In this document: positions 59,889 to 64,000 of the stretch, one piece after another | Numbering within the stretch: position 1 is the first letter of the stretch | How the letters are laid out: each line of letters begins with the position of its first letter | DNA from: an uncultured Candidatus Melainabacteria bacterium | GTDB lineage: Bacteria; Cyanobacteriota; Vampirovibrionia; Gastranaerophilales; Gastranaerophilaceae | Direction: 5' to 3' | DNA: 64,000 nucleotides | Assembly: GCA_934757255.1 (NCBI GenBank) | Contig: CAKVLL010000007.1 | Span: 4,392-68,391 of the forward strand | Notes under the pieces: generated by a model | What the model was told of the DNA's origin: nothing | The model's database searches: none | The model's input: the letters and a program-made list of their open reading frames with translations, nothing else | Translations under genes and position numbers: made by a program

Positions 59889-60662
59889 CTAGTTCCAAAT
59901 TTCTTTGATAAGAGTTTTTATATCTTTTTTTAATAGAGGTTTTATTGAAATTTTTGTATCATTTAGGATGCTAAAATATAAATCTTCAATTATATTGATG
60001 TAATTTTTTGTAGAAACTAATATGTAATCTGGTTTTAAGTTTTTTAATTCTTCTACTGAATAAGTTTTGTATCCTAAAAAATATTCTTCTTTGTTTGAAT
60101 TGCCAAATCTCATATCTGAAATACCTATGATATTTAAATTTGATAAATCATAGTATTTTTTTATTGTTTCTATAAAAGCTCCTGCGCCGTATAACATGAT
60201 AGTTTTATTTTTTAACTTTTTTTCTAGATATTTTAAATGTTTTTCAAAATTAAACTCTGCTATGTAGTTGTAATTTTTTACTTCGTCAAAGATGGTTTCT
60301 TTAAAGACTAATTTGATTTTATCTTTTAAAATTCCTTCTTCACTTAAAAAATCGAGAATTTGTTTAGAATATTCGTTAGTGATTAAAATGTAATCGAATT
60401 CTTTATCTTTTATTTCATGAGGCTTTAATGTTTTAATCCCTTCAAATGTATTAATTTCCTGTTTTTCAAATTTTTTATCTGAAATATATATAATATCAAG
60501 TTTGGTTGTTAAATTATATTTTTTATTAATTTCCAGAAAACCATTTCCAGCTCCATATATAACTATTTTTTTATTTTGCAACTCTTCAATTAAATGTGAA
60601 ATACGTTTATCTAAAAGATTGTTTTTTACTTGATATTCAAAAAATTTACTTAACATGCTCAC
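59889..60662 (-). CDS. Protein with two tandem Rossmann-like nucleotide-binding modules
   Basis: 257 aa. Two repeats of one module: KKIVIYGAGNGFLEINKKYN ... LDIIYISDKKF ... FEGIKTLKPHEI ... FDYILITNEY (30-115) and KTIMLYGAGAFIETIKKYYD ... IIGISDMRF ... FLGYKTYSVEEL ... PDYILVSTKNY (150-235). The same module ends the GT2 protein at 20570. Such domains often accompany glycosyltransferases or sugar-modifying enzymes; no catalytic residues can be named. First gene in this minus-strand cluster. Confidence 0.78.
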   Translation of the reverse strand: MSMLSKFFEYQVKNNLLDKRISHLIEELQNKKIVIYGAGNGFLEINKKYNLTTKLDIIYISDKKFEKQEINTFEGIKTLKPHEIKDKEFDYILITNEYSKQILDFLSEEGILKDKIKLVFKETIFDEVKNYNYIAEFNFEKHLKYLEKKLKNKTIMLYGAGAFIETIKKYYDLSNLNIIGISDMRFGNSNKEEYFLGYKTYSVEELKNLKPDYILVSTKNYINIIEDLYFSILNDTKISIKPLLKKDIKTLIKEIWN

Positions 60663-60767
60663 CTCTACATAAATCTATGATTCATGGTATCACAAAGTTT
60701 TTTTGATTGCCAAAAAATATTTTTTAGTTAAGTTTGTAACGTTTTGTAAAGATTTTAAAAATTACTC

Positions 60768-60794
60768 TAAAGTTTTTGAAAAAAATGCCGTAAA
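60768..60794 (+). promoter_or_regulatory. Sigma-28 (FliA)-type promoter of the second EF-hand gene
   Basis: TAAAGTTT (60768-60775), exactly 11 bases, GCCGTAAA (60787-60794): 14 of 16 positions match TAAAGTTT-N11-GCCGATAA. A less regular TTGAAA / ACTATA pair overlaps. Confidence 0.8.
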
Positions 60795-60832
60795 GAGTAC
60801 TATAAGGGAAAATAAAAAAAGGAGTAACAAAA

Positions 60833-62911
60833 ATGAGCGGATTTTCAGGAATTAATAAGTTTGGCAGTTTGACAACGCAAAACGGAGTAAAAGTTGATTA
60901 TAAAACTCTGGTAGAGAAGTATGATGAAAATAAAGACGGTAAGCTTTCTGCCGGAGAATTTGAAACAGCTCTTAAAGAAGAAAAATTAGATAAAATTGTA
61001 TTATCTTCTGTTAATACAAATGGTGATGATGAAATAAGCGAAGAAGAAATGCTTGTTTACGAACAAAAATATCAAATGCAAGAAGCCGTAAACGTAATGA
61101 ACGCACAAATTACAAAAGATTTTTCAGGTACAAAATCTCAATACATCGCACAAGTAACGTTGGAATTGACAAATTACATCACAGATTTTGCTGAAAAATA
61201 TTTAAAAGAAAATACGGATGTTTCAGGTATGGCTGATGCTTTCAAAACAGCTTTGCCTACTAAATACACTGAAATCAGAAAAAATGTGTTAGCTAACGAC
61301 CCAAGCACTTTTAAATCAAGAGTTTTGGATGATATTTTGAATAACATATACGGTTCTGAAGCTTCTGTAACAACTAGAGTTGATGATGGTGGCGGTACAA
61401 TTTCAGAAACCGCGCAAAAGAAAATTGCAGTAGCAGTAGAGACAGAAGCAAATAAATATATTAAAGCAAATCCAAAGTGTACCGAGTCTGAACTGAAAGC
61501 TCACTTGGAAGCCTTTTTAAATCAAACAGATGCAGATAAAATGAAAAGCGCGGCAGAAACATTCAAAGCTAATGCTGGTTCATTTGGTACATATATTGAT
61601 GGTGATGAATTAGTTCAATTAAAAGAATATGCTAAGGACTTCTTGACTGAAGCTGTTAACAATGGTGTTACAGTAAAACTCGGTAGTCGAAATATTGCAA
61701 CAACAAATGCTATTACAACAGCTTTGAAAAGTTACACAGACGGCGCTACTTTAAAAGCAGATATGGAAACCGCAATTGCAGGCTTAAGCACTGTATCTAA
61801 AAAAGAAACTTTGATTGCTCAAGACAAAACAGAACAAGTAGAAGCTGCTGAAAAGAATTTTACAAATATCAAAGGCAGTGCTTATCAAATTAATGCAGGA
61901 TTAATTGATTATTCAAAAGTAGATGCCAGATACTTTAATGGTAATAGAATCCACGAAAGAGGTAAAGGTTGGAGCGGTTCTAAAGATAAAGCTTATGATG
62001 AAGGCCTTAATATCTTAACTTCGGATAATCTAAAATCACAATACAAGTCCCAAATTGAATCAATGTTGAAAGAACAAGGTATTTCTTTCGATAAAATTGA
62101 AACTATATTTGAAAATGTTTATAATCAATCAGCACAAGACGTGTTAAATGCGGAAGGAATGATTACCGGTAGAGGTGCTAGAGGTTTATCTAGTAAAGGT
62201 CATGCTTATATCGATGTAAAAACTATGCTTGATAACTTTGCAACAACATTTAATACAAATATTGCAAAAGCTATAGATGAAATGAATGCGTCTAACAAGG
62301 ATATGGATACAATTGACTTAGATTACACTGTTGCAGGTGAAGACGATAATGGTAATGCAATAACAGAACAAGGTAATGATTTAAGCCAATTATATGCTTC
62401 TGGTAAAGAGATAACTGTTAAAGGCAAAGGCTCTGATTATTATACAAACCTTGCTGAAAGAATGGTTAATCAAATGGCAAAACAAATGCGTGCAAAAGCT
62501 GAAGCAATGTGTGAAGCTAACGGTATTGAATTCGATGAAACAGTATTTAATACAATGTTTAATAACGCAAAATCTATTGCTGTAAATACAGGTGTAACAG
62601 GCAGTGGTGGTAAATCTGATAACGGATGGTGTTATGCAGGTGCTGCAGCAGGAGGTGTTGGTGCCTTTGCTAGTGCAGCAGGAACTGCATACTTTGTAGC
62701 CGGAGTTACTTGGGAAATCCCAGCTGTAGGTTGGGCAGTTGCAGGAGCTTCTGCAATCGCAGGAACAGTTCTTGGATTGTTAGGCAAAGGTAAATCATCA
62801 TCTTGTACCCTAAACACTAAACTCCTTCTTGACACATTTACTGAAAACTTTAAAACAAACTACACAAATTGGGTTGAAACAGAAGCTAATAAGACTAAAA
62901 ACAAACAGTAG
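60833..62911 (+). CDS. Large EF-hand protein with C-terminal hydrophobic Gly/Ala segment
   Basis: 692 aa. EF-hand loop D31-E42 (DENKDGKLSAGE) and a degenerate partner N61-E72 (NTNGDDEISEEE). Residues 85-585 are helical, Ala/Lys/Thr-rich, without further known motif. A hydrophobic stretch near 600-655 (CYAGAAAGGVGAFASAAG, GWAVAGASAIAGTVLGLLG) has two potential membrane-inserting helices separated by a short turn, as in some pore-forming or effector proteins. There is no N-terminal signal. AAAGGAGTAACAAAA gives the ribosome site. The sigma-28-type promoter suggests it is made together with motility genes. Function unknown. Confidence 0.82.
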   Translation: MSGFSGINKFGSLTTQNGVKVDYKTLVEKYDENKDGKLSAGEFETALKEEKLDKIVLSSVNTNGDDEISEEEMLVYEQKYQMQEAVNVMNAQITKDFSGTKSQYIAQVTLELTNYITDFAEKYLKENTDVSGMADAFKTALPTKYTEIRKNVLANDPSTFKSRVLDDILNNIYGSEASVTTRVDDGGGTISETAQKKIAVAVETEANKYIKANPKCTESELKAHLEAFLNQTDADKMKSAAETFKANAGSFGTYIDGDELVQLKEYAKDFLTEAVNNGVTVKLGSRNIATTNAITTALKSYTDGATLKADMETAIAGLSTVSKKETLIAQDKTEQVEAAEKNFTNIKGSAYQINAGLIDYSKVDARYFNGNRIHERGKGWSGSKDKAYDEGLNILTSDNLKSQYKSQIESMLKEQGISFDKIETIFENVYNQSAQDVLNAEGMITGRGARGLSSKGHAYIDVKTMLDNFATTFNTNIAKAIDEMNASNKDMDTIDLDYTVAGEDDNGNAITEQGNDLSQLYASGKEITVKGKGSDYYTNLAERMVNQMAKQMRAKAEAMCEANGIEFDETVFNTMFNNAKSIAVNTGVTGSGGKSDNGWCYAGAAAGGVGAFASAAGTAYFVAGVTWEIPAVGWAVAGASAIAGTVLGLLGKGKSSSCTLNTKLLLDTFTENFKTNYTNWVETEANKTKNKQ

Positions 62912-62927
62912 TTCTAATTTGATTGAT

Positions 62928-62962
62928 AAGCGGTCGAGGCTATGCCCCGACCGCTTTGTTTT
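62928..62962 (+). terminator. Terminator of the large EF-hand gene
   Basis: Stem AAGCGGTCG / CGACCGCTT with an 11-base loop, followed by TGTTTTGG. Confidence 0.8.
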
Positions 62963-63008
62963 GGGAAGGTTTTATTTAATGCCACCTTCTTGTTCTTTTA
63001 TTATATAT

Positions 63009-63265
63009 CACCCTCATCAGAGCTCCGCTCAGCTTCTCCCCTCGGAGGGAGAAGCGGTCACTTGCGCCAGACTGACGCGTTTTACGGCTTCGCCCTTGAG
63101 GGGAGAGCGGATTTTCGGTAGGGCGATGTCGAGCGTTAGCGAGCAAGCCCGTAAGATCTAATAACATGGAAATAACAAGAAAAATCCGTTATGATTTGTT
63201 GTTATTGGAATGTTATGCTCGCCCGAATAATCCAAGACAAGCTGGCTGGAAGCCTGATGAGGGTG
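63009..63265. repeat. MITE-like palindromic repeat, copy 4, interrupted
   Basis: Left arm CACCCTCATCAG and core (GAGGGAGAAGCGGTCACTTG, GCCAGACTGACGCGTTTTAC) at 63009-63110, right arm GCCTGATGAGGGTG at 63252-63265. The inner 63111-63240 stretch (GGTAGGGCGATGTCGAGCG onward, ATG-containing but with no convincing gene) separates the halves. The gap 62912-63443 holds only this element and hairpins. Confidence 0.75.
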
Positions 63266-63344
63266 ACATAGAATTAAGCAAGGTTAATCAGAAACAATTT
63301 CCAACTAACTCCTATAAGCAACCAAAATTCCACCAGAAAGTAGT

Positions 63345-63376
63345 GTGGGAAAAGCGTAAGCGGTTCCCACCTTTTT
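63345..63376 (+). terminator. Terminator-like hairpin
   Basis: GTGGGAA / TTCCCAC around loop AAGCGTAAGCGG, followed by CTTTTT. Loop similar to the udp terminator at 41154. Confidence 0.75.
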
Positions 63377-63403
63377 GAAAGTGATTGGAACTAAATGATT
63401 ATA

Positions 63404-63448
63404 GTTAATAAGTTAATGGTGCAAAATTTGCACCATTAACTTATTAAC
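63404..63448. repeat. Perfect 22-bp-arm palindrome at the end of the PAP2 gene
   Basis: 63404-63425 and 63427-63448 are exact complements with a single central base. It overlaps the PAP2 stop. A 14-base part (TTTGCACCATTAAC) recurs at 27957-27970. Likely a terminator-like 3' hairpin, although no T run follows on the minus strand. Confidence 0.8.
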
Positions 63449-63905
63449 CCAAAAGATGGTGAATTAAAATTGCATACAAAATGCCATAAATAGCACCAAC
63501 AAAAACTTGCATAGGAGTATGTCCCAAAAGTTCTTTCAATTTTCCGCCGGCTTCTTGTAAATCTTGTTTATACAAATCCATAATAATTTTATTTAAGCAA
63601 GCTGCTTGTTTTCCGGCAGCTCGTCTTACACCAGCTGCATCATACATAACAATAAAGGCATAACCTAATGCAATTGCAAATTCTATAGAACTAAATCCTT
63701 TAATTAATCCGACAGCCGTTGAAAGTCCCATTACACCAGCAGAATGTGAACTTGGCATGCCACCTGTTGTTGTAAATAATCTTAAGTCTAAGTTTTTTTT
63801 AACAAAAAGATGTAAAATACATTTAATAAGTTGTGCTGTGATAATTCCTGAAAACGCTACAAAAATTACTTCATAGCCGGTACCGAAAATTTGTGATAAA
63901 TTCAT
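63444..63905 (-). CDS. Divergent PAP2-family (DUF212) membrane protein
   Basis: 153 aa, several membrane segments. Family motifs: TTTGGMPSSHSAGVMGLSTAVG (about 47-68; Ser-His pair), IVMYDAAGVRRAAGKQA (about 86-102) and KELLGHTPMQVFVGA (about 124-138). Related to acid phosphatase/vanadium haloperoxidases and found throughout plants and cyanobacteria; the biochemical role is undetermined, perhaps dephosphorylating an isoprenoid diphosphate. Its ATG overlaps the preceding stop (TAATG), so it is coupled to the upstream gene. Confidence 0.85.
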   Translation of the reverse strand: MNLSQIFGTGYEVIFVAFSGIITAQLIKCILHLFVKKNLDLRLFTTTGGMPSSHSAGVMGLSTAVGLIKGFSSIEFAIALGYAFIVMYDAAGVRRAAGKQAACLNKIIMDLYKQDLQEAGGKLKELLGHTPMQVFVGAIYGILYAILIHHLLG

Positions 63906-64000
63906 TAATCCCCAACCCTATTCTCTAATTTGTCTAATATTTCTTTGAAAATATCAGAATTGTACTTTTCAATTATACCATAACATTCCTTAATTAGGTA
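63905..64000 (-). CDS. C-terminal end of a gene running off the window
   Basis: On the minus strand 31 sense codons precede a TAA shared with the PAP2 start: LIKECYGIIEKYNSDIFKEI and LDKLENRVGD. The family cannot be identified from this tail. In cyanobacteria the gene before this PAP2 family is often a polyprenyl diphosphate synthase (crtE/ispA-like), whose C-termini are similarly helical with a final Arg, so that is a plausible guess only. Confidence 0.5.
   Translation of the reverse strand, partial: YLIKECYGIIEKYNSDIFKEILDKLENRVGD

Noticed and set aside
62829..63378. Three short frames (110, 63 and 70 codons) around repeat copy 4
   Set aside because: They run through the EF-hand 3' end, terminator and palindromes; the translation is repeat-derived.

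Overview
The window is a 64-kb, strongly AT-rich, gene-dense bacterial chromosome segment. The gene set points to a Gram-negative-type envelope (two TolC-family proteins, a MacA/HlyD-type adaptor, two arabinose-5-phosphate isomerases), peptidoglycan synthesis, the MEP isoprenoid pathway (dxr, ispG, ispH), a cyanobacterial-style Ski2-like helicase and a divergent PAP2 protein. Together with low GC, EF-hand and Gln-rich proteins of unknown role and many lineage-type small proteins, this suggests a non-photosynthetic relative of Cyanobacteria (Vampirovibrionia/Melainabacteria, probably gut Gastranaerophilales). That placement is inference; no rRNA gene is present.

Layout. 1-2.7 kb: an unknown coiled-coil protein, two MITE-like palindromic repeats flanking a start-less DUF559 endonuclease-like gene, and a Gly-rich/KPEV-repeat protein. 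2.7-6.1 kb (minus): rfbC-rfbD-dxr-speB. 6.4-10.9 kb: Ski2-like helicase, 4-alpha-glucanotransferase, tRNA-Ser. 10.9-21.9 kb: a surface-glycan island. It starts with a 23-nt perfect inverted repeat enclosing a promoter-like sequence and a catalytically degenerate tyrosine recombinase, translationally coupled to a tightly packed run of glycosyltransferase-like, nucleotidyltransferase-kinase, HAD, KdsD and TylF-like methyltransferase genes. 22-27.4 kb: tRNA-Arg, then murC-murB-ddl-ftsQ-hemW (minus). 27.5-31.3 kb: dnaG-rpoD and an XRE regulator. 31.8-32.5 kb: a nested palindromic repeat element. 32.5-38 kb: EF-hand protein, ffh, a duplicated HAD-phosphatase tail, a TolC-family gene. 38-43.1 kb: ispG, a divergent PurD-like ATP-grasp, CopG-type protein, udp, nadD-yqeK. 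43.2-48 kb: TolC/MacA pair, second kdsD, CDF transporter. 48-54.5 kb: LysM/lysozyme protein, ispH-rpsA, an orphan sugar-ABC permease, a CoA-disulfide-reductase-like enzyme. 55-60.7 kb: a Gln-rich TPR protein and a second glycan cluster (radical SAM, GT, methyltransferase, Rossmann-repeat protein). 60.8-64 kb: a large EF-hand protein, another repeat element, and a divergent PAP2 protein downstream of a truncated gene.

Patterns of most interest: (1) three genes (both EF-hand proteins and the TPR protein) have sigma-28/FliA-type promoters with exact 11-nt spacing; (2) a possible invertible promoter switch next to a degenerate recombinase at the head of the glycan operon; (3) MITE-like palindromes flanking a DUF559 gene, and a second palindromic element nested inside another copy; (4) several genes whose -10 box lies 6-9 nt before the start codon, suggesting leaderless mRNAs; (5) an in-frame amber codon near the end of one glycan gene; (6) a 189-bp duplicated HAD tail that supplies the end of a neighbouring gene.
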